A model generated the notes under the pieces. That model was given only the letters and a program-made list of their open reading frames with translations. It searched no databases and had not been told where the DNA came from. This document shows, in pieces, positions 10,618 through 23,651 of a stretch of DNA of 64,000 nucleotides. The position numbers and the translations under genes were made by a program. Position 1 is the stretch's first letter. Every line of letters starts with the position of its first letter. This stretch comes from Phaeoceros laevis (lineage: Eukaryota > Anthocerotophyta > Anthocerotopsida > Notothyladales), in NCBI GenBank assembly GCA_049999765.1, contig JBNGIQ010009519.1, positions 62,001 through 126,000 of the forward strand, in the 5' to 3' direction.

Positions 10618-12137
10618 AAGCTTCTGTGCGAGAGTCTGCCCTTCCTGATCCTGCTTCCTTGCACCCGCTTCAGTCCCTTCAGCAGTGACAGGAGCTGCAA
10701 AATGTGTCTCTCCAAAAAGATCCGCCCCCTCCTGTATGCAAATGGACGCCACCACCCTGCCGGTGGGATGGCGCAAATAGAGTTCGGATCACTGGAAGGA
10801 CAAGGACTGGAGCGAGCTCCTCCAAAGAACTTGTCAAGCTGCCAAGTCAGGGATCTGTGCTTGGATGTGAACCGCCCTCTTGCTTTCCAACCACGGTGGT
10901 TGTGCTAATTTCCCTGGAAGCCCCAAGGAAGGAGGGGTGCATCGACGGTAGGTGGCGGGTAGGTCCCTGGAAGGCGGGGTGCACAGTTTGACGAGGTGCG
11001 CCTCACGCAATTCAGCGGGGAAATCTAAAACCTTTGAAGAGCTGCCAAAACTGTGAGGAACAGGTAGGAAAAAGTCAGAGGTAGATGAAACAGCCTCTGC
11101 GGTCCCAAAGCACAGATTGCTGGGCCCATCAGAGGAGTAGAAGGGCCTGAAAACCACAAAGCAGCACCCCGGAGCTCTAGATCGCCATCGCCACAAGCTC
11201 GGCACCGCTAGAGAGAGGAGAGAGAAGCCGCTGGTAAACTGAGGAAGCTGAGGAAGGAAACAAACAGTTTGAACGAGGGCTTGCAAGTTATTGTATCACA
11301 TTCTTAAAATTGCATCGTCGAGAATCTTACACCCCACGTGCAGCGGTAGAGCACTTTCTTTTGAAAGGGCCTAGAAGTCTTGTCACTGGTAGGCTAGTAT
11401 GACATGAATTGAACGATAGATTCTAGAGATGGCTGCGTCAACGGTGCACGACAATCGGCACCATCTTCAATCTGCCAAGGTGCCCAAACCGACTCGGAAG
11501 TCCTAACCACTGATCTTCTCCGCTGTTACCTCATTATGCACCACAGCTGGTCACGAGAACTACTCCTATGGCACCTTGAGGAACTCTGGCGAGCAAGAAC
11601 CGGCAGGAACTCTGAAAAGGTTTTAGTTCTTCAGAAATTGGTCTTGCAGATGGCTAGACAAACAAGTTTGCACTCGTATTGTCAGGACCATGAAGCCTGT
11701 GATTGGTGGGACTCCCAGGGCCGCACACATCTTTGTGCTTCTGAGACCACTTCCCCATGGTGTTTCGTCCAAACAACCTTGTTGCAACTGACGAGAAGAG
11801 TTTTTGCACTAGGGCACTTACAGCTGCCAAAAAGTCGCTAGAAAGACAACAGTCAAGATGACAAGTACCAGTTTTTTGTGCGCCAAGCAGAATAATGCAA
11901 TCACCTGCTAACTTTCCCTCAGACAACTATCTCGAGGCAACAAAACAACGGTTAACATGGGTAGTCCTAACCTAACAAATCCCCTGTCACTACATTGCCA
12001 TGTGTTCTACACGAAATATACCATGTGCTATGGGCATCGACAGTCATGTACTCACCACTACAACGAATACATCATGAACAAAGAGTAGTCACGGAAATTA
12101 AAACCTTAATGGCCACAAGGGATTGAACAGGCGAACA
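10618..12137. other. Intergenic, no gene recognised
   Basis: Several open frames of about 100-150 codons occur (for example 10834-11286 minus and 11536-11841 plus), but none shows a familiar domain, a codon pattern like the neighbouring genes or clear splice sites. A GCAGCGGTAGAGCAC string near 11341 resembles the D arm of a tRNA, but no matching T arm follows it. Confidence 0.4.
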
Positions 12138-13303
12138 TCAAGAAAAGAAGTGCCAATATGATGGATACATTGCTGTACAGGGAGAGCGCCCACCATTGAC
12201 GTAGAAGACATAAAGATATGCATCGTAGTACTGCCCGTTAATATAGTAGAAGTTCCTTAGCTTACGCAAGGCATGGAATGAATTCTTCTCGTAGAACAGG
12301 ATAGCTGTCTTGTTGTAGGAGATGACATGTAGATACACCGCCCTGCAAGATGCGATGGATGCAGCGTACTCTACAACCTCTGATACTAGAGCAGAGGCTG
12401 CAGACAAAAAACAAGTGCCCCTCAGCACCCAAGGTTGTGGAGAAACGAACTGTCTACCAACAACCTCAGTTTTTCAACTACTACTTGCTTTCAAAACACA
12501 CTGTTTACAACAGGCTGTCGAAACGTACCAATCCCACAGTTTCGGTAAGGTCTGATGACTCCCAAAGTCAGTATATAAATGAGACTGCGTGCTGTGTTAC
12601 CGTACTCATACCCCAGCATGTCAGACTCCTACAACAAGTTGCAGAAGAGTTCAACACAATCAACAATTTCAACCGCAAAAAACTGAGAAAGACTTAAGCG
12701 AGCACATACTTCTGCTTCGGGTGCTGTCACTGCACGGGCTGTGACAAAACCAACAAGCTCCTCACGGTTGACATCTGATCTGTTCGTATCAACTGCAGCC
12801 CATGAAATGATGCCTTGACCTTGAACAACATTCATGAAAAATTCAGCTTCATACCTGCCAGGTCATTAGATCAAACATGAAACTGAGTGAGATATGTCCC
12901 CCGTACAGGCGTATAACATGAGTCGTAGCCTGGCAAAGACTCAAGCTACCTTCAGCAAGCCGACAACAATACCACATGCATGCCAACTTCCACCACCTTA
13001 CTTTATGGGAAATAGAGCTTCGTGAATCTCCTTCAATACTTTCAGATCAGATGGTAGAATGGGCCGATATCTGATTGCTGGTGGCAGATTTATAGTGAGA
13101 GCCCGTGATGAAGTATTGGGTGGCACGTAAGCCAAGTCGGTCGGGGCATCTGGATAGCTCGAAGTCGAGCCGGGGACAGATACACCACTTCCGCTTAAGG
13201 GATATCCATCCAGCCCGCCTTTCGGCTGCAGCAACTGTTGCTGTAGTTGGAACAGCTGGTTATGCATACGCTGCACAGGGAACAGGCAGCATGCACAAAC
13301 CAT
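12138..13303 (-). CDS. NAA60: NAA60/MCC1-type N-alpha-acetyltransferase
   Basis: Four exons on the minus strand (13303-13002, 12854-12710, 12628-12529, 12397-12138) join in frame to 268 residues. The GNAT domain begins at YRPILPSDLKVLKEIHEALF, continues through ISWAAVDTN, ELVGFVTARAV, IYILTLGVIRPYRNCGIG (the acetyl-CoA-binding loop) and CRAVYLHVISYNKTAI, and ends FYYINGQYYDAYLYVFYVNG. This order is diagnostic of NAA60, which acetylates N-termini of transmembrane proteins and in plants sits at the plasma membrane; the Arabidopsis relative MCC1 was also described as a histone acetyltransferase. The first 75 residues (Gln-rich, then Pro/Ser-rich) are an extension before the domain. A second in-frame ATG at 13267 may be the true start. 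The C-terminal tail is short. Confidence 0.9.
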
Positions 13304-14122
13304 GAAGCCTCCACATGGGTACGAAGTTGCACAATCAAAAGTCAGGGAAGCGCAGATAAGCAGCCTTCACCTGGAATACAGGTTCAAAAAATAGATCTGC
13401 CAGTTGGTGACCGTCGATTCGAAATCCTTCAGCCTGCTGGTCCAATCAACGAAAAATGCTCGATGAAGCCCTTGTCGTGTTCAAAAGCAGCAGCAAGCTG
13501 AAAGCATCCTTACCTGTCTCCATTCGAGTCTGAGCCTTCAGTTGCAACAGTGATCTACATATCTGGGAGGATGACAAACAACCCCACTGCCTCCACAGTG
13601 CAGAGCTACCTGTTCAACTCGAAGCGGCCAGCAGATCCAAATCCGGGTTCCTCCACCAAAATTGCAAGCCAAGGAACCGCCAAAATTGCAAGCCAGTCCA
13701 CTGGTGGTGCTGAACCACACTGCTAACCCTCAAATTTCAACCTGCTACCACCTCCTAACACGGGTGAGTGGTCACGTAGGCCAGATTCAAATGTCAACAC
13801 AGCCAGGAAATGCCAGCAATGCGGACGCGTTTTAACGACCCTAGACTGTAAGAAACGTTCCTTTATCTCCAACCAAATGTCGCCAGACCCCTTTTGGCGG
13901 GCGCCGCCACTTTCGTCGCCAATTGGCAGCTCCTGGAGGCAGGAAGGACTTTTATTACATGCTGGCCGCTTTGAAACATATCATGCACACATGTACCCAG
14001 TTATCCGGAAAAGACACAGGAGATCCACGTGGCAGCTGTTTCTCGGGACAACTGGCTGGATACTAGGGCATACATTGGAGGGAACGATCGACTTCAGTCT
14101 CTGCTGTGAAGCTGCCTTGGTG
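13304..14122. promoter_or_regulatory. Upstream region between two divergent genes
   Basis: About 820 bp separate the NAA60-type gene (-) and the AsmA/TamB-like gene (+), so promoters of both should lie here. Near 13671-13696 a short direct repeat, CCGCCAAAATTGCAAGCCA, occurs twice about 24 bp apart. No convincing coding frame was found. Confidence 0.4.
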
Positions 14123-16879
14123 ATGGCTATTGCTCTGAGACAGCAACGCCTGCTACTCTTGCTGCAGTCGCCTTCTTCGTTGCACAGAGGGGTTCCTGTG
14201 GCCAGATCAGATCTCGTGAACCACAAGCAGCTGGTCCACGTCTATTTCGGGACGCAGGTTAGTGGCTTCCAGCACGTGCTCTGTTCTTGGTATTCATAGG
14301 AGCTAGTCGAGTGTGCTTTGCTGAATTAGAAAATTCACGCAGGGAGGCAGGTTTCTTGGAAAGAGTTCAGGATTCAGCTCTAGCTTTTCAAAGAATGTCA
14401 GGTGTTGGCCAACTTTCAAGCACAGGTCTAGGGGGTTTCCAGGACAAGTCCTTGCGACGTATGGTAACAATAAGCATGAAACCAAAAATCGGGGTACAGT
14501 GGTCACCTGGGTAGTGACCTCTATACGTCGTCTCGCCAAGGCGGTTGGCATTGTGATTCTTGTCATTGGCCTTATCATAACAGGCACTCCGGCATATTTG
14601 TCATGGCCAACAGGTCTAGGCACTGCGGTTGCTGTTGTGAATCATTTCATTCCAGGTATGCATCGAGTTGGGGTAAGTGTTTCTTGAAGCCTGAACCATC
14701 CAGCAATGGATGTGATTTTGATCTTCTGGGAGATTGCAGGGACCCTATCTGTTAAATCCGCGTCTCTTGGATGGGCGAAGCCAGTGCGCGTGAACGAGAT
14801 CAGCTTGATGGGTGTCGATGGCAGGAATGTCCTTCACATACCCAAAGTGGAGAGCAAAGCTCCGCTTTGGTCAATTGTCCTTGGAAGAGCTGGTCTAGGT
14901 GGGCTTGCAGAAAACACGGACGACAAACACTAGATGAGTTTCTTGTATGTTCTCCAAAACCTCTTTTTTTTTGCTAGAAATTTGATGAAATTGGTCTGAT
15001 ATAGGGGAAACTGCAATCACTTCGCCTGTCATTGATTATCAACAAGATGAAAAGACTGGTCTTCCTCGCTTAGCATTGGCGCTGGCACCAGAGGACAAGC
15101 TTCGTCCACCTGGCCATGCTGGAAAGAAGAAGAAGCAGCTGCCTGTGAAGGAGAAACCTGTTAACGTAGAACTAGGGTCCAAACTTGCGGTGCCAAATGG
15201 GAATCTGGAGGTAATAAATGGGAAACTTGTGCTGCCAGCCGATTTGGCAGCCATATTGGGCAAGAGAGTTCATGTTGAAGTCTCCGGAGGAGAATTGGCC
15301 AAAGATCTTGAGGGTGAGTTACAGGAACGAGCTGCCAGAGGAGTTGGCATACCTACAACAGCTGTAATGTGGGCAGAATCTGTTGAGGCCAAAGCTGTTG
15401 GTCTGTTTCACAGCAGACAAGGCAGACTTGAGCTTATTAAACCAATTCTTGTTGAGGTAATAAGTTCTGTTTCGCGTATTTCTTCAGCCTGCAACATTGT
15501 CCTCATTCATGATTCACCACATGTCTGCGTCCATTTTTGCTGCAGGCAGATCTTACCCCAGAACTCGCACACATATACCTTGTACGAGTCAACCCGTTAC
15601 TAGGTGATATTCTTGGTCCAGCTGTGAGGGATGAGGACATGCCTGACGTCATTGTTCATATCACGCCAAATGATATGATGGTCCCGGCAGATCAGTATAT
15701 GGTCCAAATTGACCCCATGAAAGTGGTAGGTTATTTTTTGTTGTCCCTCGATACCGAGATGGCTCCAATTGATCGCATTGTCATGAAAGTCGTTATTGTT
15801 CGTTGCAGATTCTGGGAAGGGGTCCCCTTATAAATGGCATTCTATCATTACTCTCGAAGGAGAAGAATGTTGCCCCAGCAAACAGAGAGCTTACTATGCA
15901 AACGTCATCTATCGAAGCCAATGTGAGCATGCAAGGGGATCTGGAGTGTTCTCGTATGGATGTACTCCTAGCAGGTACGAACACTTCTTTTGATATACCC
16001 CAGGGGTGCATGCATGTGTATTTGCAACTTTATGAGGTGCATGCATATGATAGGCCATAAGGTCCCATTTCTAGCTTCTTAGACAGGGCCACTAACATGG
16101 AAAAGTCAGTTGCTCTCTCTAGTCCCATACCCTGAGAATAGTGATTCCTTTAGTGACCTTTTCCATAAGGCTGAGGGCTTTACCACCCACTGGGGGTAAT
16201 AGTGCTTAGTTTATTCAGCTGTCACTTGTCTGGGTGGCAGACTCTCTGTACTTGCGGCAGGAAGCACCTGCTTTCCACATTTTGGTTTGGAAGTGCAGTT
16301 TTCACCCTGTGGCATCTCACAGGAAGTCGGAGAATATATCCATACGCTCGCCTGCTACAGCTCTTATTGCTCCTAGTTTGTCATCCTCTTGAATTTGATT
16401 TGGGTATAAAAATTTAACCCTTCGCTCCTGTCACTCAATGCTAGACAACGTACACGTGGCCACCTGGGGGTACATAAACTGGATACAGGAGACAATGAAG
16501 ATGACCATTGCTATACCAGGTTCCACTCTTGAACGGCTACTTGGAGTAACAGGTCTTCCAGATGATTACTACCTCAAGGTATGTAACATCGAGTTTATCT
16601 AGATTTAACCTATTGTGTGAACTGTCACGTCCTCTACCAGCTGATGGTAGTAGCGTCTCACTTATGAAGTGCATTTTGGTCTTCACATCTTAGATTCCTG
16701 TGAGTGGTACGTTCGAAAGGCCAACGGTCGATTGGAAGGCGGCAGGGGTTGGAATAGCTCAATTGACTTTGAGACAGAGAGGGGGTGGTGCGTTTTTAAA
16801 CCTCTGGAACATGCTGGATGGAAGAAAAGAACAGCCTGCTCCTCGACCTAAGCATGCTTTACCTTGGAAATTACGATAA
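14123..16879 (+). CDS. Plastid-targeted AsmA/TamB-like protein
   Basis: Eight exons (14123-14257, 14343-14655, 14740-14898, 15005-15456, 15546-15725, 15809-15974, 16445-16578, 16694-16879) join without a frame error to 574 residues. The first 130 residues are rich in Ser, Arg, Gln and Leu with almost no acid, as expected of a transit peptide. A single membrane segment follows (GIVILVIGLIITGTPAYLSW). The rest is soluble and beta-rich: GTLSVKSASLGWAKPVRV and a following LMGVDGRNVLHIPKVESK, a middle part with LEVINGKLVLP, and a C-terminal IPVSGTFERPTVDWKAAGVG, then LTLRQRGG. These patterns recall AsmA/TamB-like proteins, which anchor by one helix and form a lipid-carrying groove between membranes. 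I infer an inner-envelope or thylakoid role. The family link rests on pattern memory and should be treated as moderate; the gene model itself is firm. Confidence 0.65.
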
Positions 16880-17658
16880 AGAGATTCGGAACACGCTTTA
16901 GAAAGAGTATTCTACTTGTCGCTGTACCGTGACACGGGAAACCTAACCAACTTACCTAACCATTCAAAGACCGTCCTCGCCAGTGTGATGAGCTGCTGTG
17001 CCTTCCCCCGCCTTACAGCTTTGAAATACTCGGCTCATTTTCATTTATGACCAGTTCATGGCTTGTTGGTATGGTCGTGGGCTGGTCCTCGTGCAACGTT
17101 GTTGGACTCGTTCCCTTTGCCGACTCCTAGCGATAAACCTTGGTTTCCTCATGGTTTGCTCTTCGCAGTTCAGGCGTGCATATGGCAGACTGGTTCACTG
17201 CTTCGCCGGGCTGGGTAGTTCTTGTCATCACTGCCTCGTCAATGCCGCCACCGCCCGCACCTCGCAATTGGATGTCTGCGTAGCCCGAAGCCATACTGAT
17301 GCGTCTGCCCTGATTACGTGTGTCTGACGCTTCCTGCCCCTCCTCAGTACAACCACAATTCAAGGTATTTTGTCCTTCAGAGGGCAGGAGTTTGAGGCAT
17401 TTGGATTGTGTTTCCGCCTACTTAACGGTGTGACTAGTAGAGGGACGGTGAAGAATCTGCTGCTATTGTTTCTTGTGGACTTTATTCACATTTCTGTTCA
17501 GAGTCAGTCGTTGGCTGGTGGATGCAGGCTGGACGCGAATTTAGCATATCTGAAGATGAGGAGCGACCATTGGCGCAGCTCTTTCATCCTCGATTAGGGT
17601 TCTCTATGTAATCAGGCGGGAGCAAATCTCGAGAGCGCTAGGTGTAACAGCTGGTGAG
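16880..17658. other. Intergenic, no gene recognised
   Basis: The interval lies between two head-to-tail genes and should hold the 3' end of the AsmA/TamB-like gene and the promoter and leader of the EH gene. Open frames here (for example 17058-17327) have no recognisable sequence. Confidence 0.4.
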
Positions 17659-20600
17659 ATGACGGCGAACCCAGAGGCTTTTGAAGCCTACTTCCGAATG
17701 GCAGATGCTGATCGCGATGGCCGAATCAGTGGAGCTGAAGCTGTGACGTTCTTCCAGGGCTCTGGTCTTCCACAAGTCACTCTTGCAAAGGTCCGCTGGC
17801 GAAGGGCACTTCGAATATTTCAACAAGTGCATGGCAAAGGTAGCCCACGCTAACGTGTCAATGTGTCCTTGTTTTCATGATGTAGATCTGGCAATTTGCT
17901 GGTACAGGTCACACCGGCTATCTTTCAAAAGCGGAATTTTTCGATGCGTTAAAGCTAGTCACAGTTGCACAATCAGGGCGGGATCTGAGCCCTGACCTAG
18001 TGCGGTCAGCACTGGTAGGGCCAGCAGCATCACAAATACCAGCTCCGAAAATTGTAACAGCAGCAGCCTTTCCTCAATCTGGAGTACTAGGTGCTGGGCT
18101 GGCGACGCAACAGGTTTCATCTGGAGGTAGTACCACACCACGGCCTTTACAGCTTCCGGCACAGTTTCCTGGTTCTGAGGTCAAGCAAGGATTGGCCACA
18201 CCAGGTAGTGAGGCAGGAAGGCTTGCCGGCCTTATGCCTGCAGTTCCAGATGCTTCTAGCGCTTTGTTGTTTGGAAACTTGGGTCTAGATGCTTGGGTAA
18301 AACCCAGCACAGGCTCAACAAGCGGCACCGTCAAGCAGGAGATCAGAACTTCAACCCCAGCGACCACCGTGAGTTTGCATGATGTGTTTTCAGATGGCGA
18401 GTTCAAAGCAGCTCCGGCAGGCCCTGGAAGCACAGGAGTAGCTGCTACGGGCACTATTAACGTGAGCAATGTTACTGCCTCAGCTACCATTCCTGATAGC
18501 AAAGGTTCCTTTTCCACAGGGCCCACCCGTAGCAATGCAAGCACACCTTATGGGTTTGATGCGTTTACAGCGTACAACCTCAAGCCTTCTTCTCCTCCTC
18601 AGGGATCTCGCTCAATACAAAACCTAGGTCATTCGTCCGGTCTGGAAGCTGGTGAGAAAACACCAAGGGGAATGGCACCAAATATGAGTGCTGCACAGAG
18701 AACGCAACCGTTGCCGCAATCAGGAAGTACTGCACAAACCATAGCTTCATCACGATTGAAGCAAGCTGTTCCTGTTGTGCAAAGGCAGTCTTTTGCCCTT
18801 CCTGCTTGGGATTTCGGAGGTGGACCTGACGAATCTCAAGAAGGTGGATCTGCATGGCCAAAAATGACCCGCATTGAGTTGGAGCGTTACTCAAAAATGT
18901 TTCTTCAGATAGACACAGACAGAGACGGGAAGATAACAGGAACACAGGCTCGAGAGCTCTTCTTGGGCTGGCGGCTAGCTACGGGTAAAGCTACTTAGAT
19001 TGTTGCCTTGAGTAATTCTATAGCGCCTCCTAGCAGTATCCACTAATTAGCAAACGCGATTTTCTATTTTCCTGCGACAGATATGCTGAAACAGGTGTGG
19101 GACTTGGCTGATCAGGATCTTGATGGCATGCTCTCACAGAGGGAATTTTGCACAGCAATGTATTTCATCGAGCGCTTTAGAGAAGGACGTCCCGTGCCTC
19201 TGTTTCTTCCTACTGGTTTTTACCTTGAAGACCCTATTCAGGTTTTACCTTCAGGTATACCGTAAACATGTTTTCATGCTTTTCATGCTTTCCACTCTCC
19301 AAAACATTCCCGTCGCCTGACTTGACCTGGCGACCAGCCATACCAGGCCAGGTTTCTTTGAGTGGACAAAGACTTCCAGGATCACAGACTGTACCAGGAG
19401 GACTTCCTGGTCAGGTTCCGTCTGATGAGGCAACAGCAGCTCGTCCAGAAAATCAAAACCAATCCAAAGTGCCTGTGTTGGATCCAACTGTAGTCAGTCA
19501 GCTTCCTAGAGAAGAGCAGGAAACACTGACAACTAAGCACAGGGAAGCGAAGGAACTGGAGCAACAGGTATTACCTTGCACAGTTACTTACATGCGCAAT
19601 TCTAGGTCCTGCATGGCATTGATGTGTGGAGCTGATAAGCGGAAGACTATTCCTGTGTCACGGAGTTGTGTGTGGATGTTTTTTCTTTCTCATTAGCAGT
19701 TAATGGTGTTTCTAAACTAGTGGTCGATTCATCAAACAGCCTAATGTGATCCAGCAGGTCTTGGAGGTAGAAAGGGATGCAGTTGGCACGACTCAGAAGA
19801 TTGACTATTACCGGGCAAAGTTACAGGAACTCGTCAGTAAATCAATGTTCAGAGTAATCATATTCTTTTCTTAATTCACAAAAAAGCAGCGAAGATATAA
19901 TAGTTTGCTCATCGCGTATGAATAGACCAACATAATTCTCTCATCGTCGTCCAAATTGTTTTCAGATTCTCTTTAAAAGTAGGTCTGAGAAGGAGCTAAC
20001 TGATCTAACGGAAAGGGCTGCTGCTGACAAACGAGAGGTAGTTTTAAGTCTCTCTCCATTGTTTTTATTCGGGCCAAGTACTATCAAAGATGGAAACAGC
20101 TTAAAAGGAGAGTAGATGGCTGTTTGGATAAGGTCATGTTGCAACCAAGTTTTTTGTGTAGCTGGAGATCTTGCCAAGGAAGTTTGATGAGAAAGTGAAG
20201 GAGTTAAATGATGCTAATGCTCGTCTGGTTGCTCAAGATGAAGGATACCAAGATATTCAGGTTTGATGTTAAATTTATCCAAAATAATTGCACTGGTTCA
20301 GAGCGTCAGGAATATATTAAGTCAGTGCTGACAAATTCAGGAGTGTGGTGTGCTTGTTTTGTAAAATGGTACTATTGCTTCTTCGTAGAGAAGGAAAGCT
20401 GAGTTGTCCGATGCAATTGGCAGACTAGAACAGGTTGATCTGAGGGGGGAGTCGCAGGTAAATTTCCTCGTCCTATGTACTCCAGGCAATTGTGAACTTT
20501 TTCAGACTGCAGCTTCACACCCGATGCACATTGTCACATTATAGCAGTATCAAGGGCACAGACCTTCATCTTGTACCCAAGTAGTTTAAGTAGTTTCGTC

Positions 20601-21876
20601 CCTCATGACGCTGTGGTGTACAATTTAGGCTCGTGCAGATCGACTTTGGAGTGAACTGGATCAGCTGAGAAAAACCTTTAGTTCTCGCTGCCAACAGCTT
20701 GGCCTTCGTGTGAATCCAGTCAATCACTCTTTTGATGTTCTTCAAAGTGTTGATGCCCTATTCCCTGCTAGCAAAGCTGATATGTTCTTCCGAGTCTGGC
20801 CTATATTATGAGCTCTGTTGTGGTCTTACTGTAATTGACGTGTGGAGGTTCTGAGTGTCACCCTGTCTACTGCTCCAGGGGCTACATATGGGCATCCAGA
20901 TTCTTTCACCAAGTATGATGATCACTGGGATAAGTTTCATGACGAAGGTTAGTGGTTAGTGGTTAGTATTAAGTATGTGTATGTACTACAGGCTGCACAC
21001 CTTCCTGAATGCAGAGTTTCTGCCAGGTGCTAAAAACCATTTGGTTGCAGAACCTGTGAAGAGTGTGGTCAGTAGTTCTCTGAGTAGGAATTCACCTATC
21101 CCATCTGGAGCTGGAAGACCTGGAGCTGAACAAACTCATCAAGACCTTCGGTCCCAGACTCATCCTGTTGGGAAGAGTAACCTTGGCATTCCTGCAGCCT
21201 CAAGCAGACCTGTGGACACTCATCAGTAAGCAGCAGTTTACTGTTGGATGTAGCCGCCTATTTTAAATCCCGGCCCTTACAGTTTACAATGTCGATTCTC
21301 TAATAGTTTCGACTACCTCGAGTGTTTGCAGTGTGTTTGGTGAACCGCAGACGTTCGATTGGAGAGATGCTTATCACGAGGAGAATGATTCAAGTACCAA
21401 ATCAAAAGGGCGTTATGAGGAGAGTCCTCGCCTTCAGGCAAGTTCATGTTGATTATGGTTGACCAGCTGAAATACTTGGCAGAGCTGCTATGACTTCAGA
21501 TGGATACCAACTACCTATGTCAATTTCTCCTAACACGTATGGCTTTGGAGTGCAGGCCTCAGAGCTGCGGCAAACACCTCAATTCTCCAGTCACTCTGAG
21601 ACTTTGGAAGCGAGGGGTAGGGACAGATCTCAGCAAGGATATGAGGATCATCACTACAGATTAGCAACTGTGAGGGCTGACAAATCAGCAAGCTTGCAAA
21701 AAGACAACGTGGCCCATGGATCCCCTATCTTTTCCAGTAGCCCGCTGCATCCCAAGCTGGCTCCCGGAGTGGATGCTCACCAAGAGAGCAGAGAAGTGCA
21801 GCAGTCGGCATCATACTCTGATGCTGCACGTTATGATGATGACCCATTTGTGGGTATGGGACCCTTTGGTAGCTGA
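17659..21876 (+). CDS. EH-domain endocytic adaptor, AtEH/Pan1 type (TPLATE complex)
   Basis: About 13 exons. Well-supported ones are 17659-17790, 17886-18984, from 19081, one ending at 19567, 19758-19832, 19966-20037, 20162-20260, 20389-20457, from 20629, 20879-20947, 21015-21225, 21332-21438 and 21483-21876. The first EH domain has an EF-hand loop (MADADRDGRISGAEAVTFF) and continues with YLSKAEFFDALKLVTVAQSG. A Pro/Ser/Thr-rich linker leads to the second EH domain (IDTDRDGKITGTQARELFL, then QVWDLADQDLDGMLSQREFC). A coiled coil follows, with RADRLWSELDQLRKTFSSRC and a DDHWDKFHDEG block, as in plant EH1/Pan1 and EH2/Pan1. These act in the TPLATE complex at the plasma membrane in clathrin-mediated endocytosis. 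The acidic DDPFVGMGPFGS end resembles an adaptor-binding tail. Intron 12 seems to use a GC donor (CAG/gcaagt). The junctions between 19212 and 19340, and the end of exon 9, are not resolved. Confidence 0.88.
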
Positions 21877-22511
21877 AGGCACGACTCTGGACGAAAACCA
21901 CCTCTGCTTGGACAAAGGTCGATTTGTTTACGACGTTAAGAGACACCGGAAAAAGTGCAGAGTCTGAAGAAGACTCAAGAGAAACGCGTGCTGTGTTACA
22001 AATTTATGATACTGTAGACTACCAATGTGCAAGCTAAACAGTACTCTGCGGGTCCTACAGACATGAACCAGCAGATCAAACTGCTCCATAACTCTCCGTC
22101 AATCCAACCCGGGGAAATAGTACATGTCATCCAAAATAGTACACTTTCCACAAAAACAGGTTGGACAGTAGCGGTAATAGCCGTGATCACCATTCTTGTA
22201 TGTGACAAATTTCAAGCCAGCCACGGCTGCCTCTCACGAACCTCAGATTCAAAAGGTCAACGATTTCAGTGGAACATCAACCTCCATGAAGCATGATGTC
22301 AGGAACAGGGAGGGAGATCTGCACAATAAAATTCCAGGATCATTGTAAGAAGGCTGCAGACACAACTAAGACTGGGCTTAAGAACCATGTGCTGCAAACG
22401 GATCTAGGAGAAGAATTTACCGCCAGCCGGCTTGGTGCAGTCAATCTTCATTTATATGGCACTTACTCCAAGTGCTTGAGGCTAAGGCTCAGCCCAATGT
22501 CGTGCAATGGC
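21877..22511. other. Intergenic between converging genes
   Basis: This interval contains the 3' ends of the EH gene (+) and the U5-40K gene (-). No coding frame or repeat stands out. Confidence 0.5.
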
Positions 22512-23651
22512 TCAAGGCAGGAAAGGTCCCAAACTTGGATCAATTTCACCAAGGAAAATCTGCTTGTCACTGCCACAAGACCCTATAATCGCCTCCTTCG
22601 GGTGAAACACTGATTCGTTGACAGAGCCAGAATGACCAGGCAGCTTGTATAGTATCCTTCGGGAGGTGGTGTCCCATATGTACACCATCCGGTCCGAGCT
22701 GCCCGCGGTCACCTTGCTCCCATCAGGAGACCACGCGCATTTGAGCAGATTTTTCTCAAAGTTGTGTTGGTATCCGGTGAAGATCTTCACATTTCGGTTC
22801 TGAGGGGCATAAGGCCTCATGTCCCAAACCCTAAGGGAGCAGTCCATGGAGTTGGTGAGCAGGTACGACCCGTCTGGGCTGAGAGACATGCCGGTGATGG
22901 TATCCGTGTGCCCCTGCAATTTCATGATGGTCTCATTCTTTCTCAAATCCCACACCTTCACTTCATTGTCAATACCGCCAGTGAAAATCTTGTCAGCAGC
23001 ATCAGAAAATGCAACAGCCGTGATTTGGTATTTGTCAGGGAGTGTCTGCAAAGCCCCTCGGTGCCGCATATCCCACAACTTAGCTGTGCCGTCATCCGAA
23101 CCTGAGACCACAAGAGGGGGCCCGCGCCGAGCTGGACAGCAGGAATTTATAAAACCGGAATGCTCGGCCATCTTCTTCACCTGCTTCCCGGTCTCGGAGT
23201 CCCACACCCTAATAGTTTTATCGGGGCTGCAAGACACAATTTGCGACCCGTCCGAGGTCCATTGGAGCTCGAGGACGGCGTTGCGATGGCCCTGTCACAT
23301 CAAACCAACACATTTAACACCTCGCTACTTCCTCAGAGTAGCACCTGGACAGCAAGTTCAGAAAGGTCACCATACCTTCAGCACCATGTAGCTCTCGCAG
23401 TCCCCTTGCACATTCCACAAAAAGATTTCCTTATCGTGCGAGCCCGAGGCCAAAGCTGTGCCTTGAGGGTTGAATTTCATGGTAAACACAGCACTGCTGT
23501 GCCCAGTGAGCAACATGATGGGCGAGTCGAGGGAGGATGTCCTACGCACACCATCTCTAGTCACCACAGCTTTGCTCGGCGGTCCATCAGAAACTCCTGG
23601 AGGCCCATCCGTCCGTTGCCGCTTGTCTGCAATCACCAAGCTCTGATCCAT
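22512..23651 (-). CDS. SNRNP40: U5 snRNP 40 kDa WD40 protein
   Basis: Two exons, 23651-23376 and 23291-22512, give a complete 351-residue protein. The N-terminus carries a short basic patch (DKRQRTDGPPG), then seven WD40 repeats fill the rest: LLTGHSSAVFTMKFNPQGTA, IVSCSPDKTIRVWDSETGKQ, VVSGSDDGTAKLWDMR, IFTGGIDNEVKVWDLRKNE, LLTNSMDCSLRVWDMRPYAP, KVTAGSSDRMVYIWDTTSRR, and a last one ending in CGSDKQIFLGEI. The NSMDCSLRVWDMRPYAP stretch and overall length match the U5-40K (Prp8-binding) spliceosome subunit rather than other WD40 families. It acts in the nucleus in the U5 snRNP. The gene converges with the EH gene on its left. Confidence 0.93.

Noticed and set aside
11335-11400. tRNA gene
   Set aside because: Only a D-arm-like GCAGCGGTAGAGCAC is present. 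The following CTTTC/GAAAG pair leaves a four-base loop and there is no T arm.
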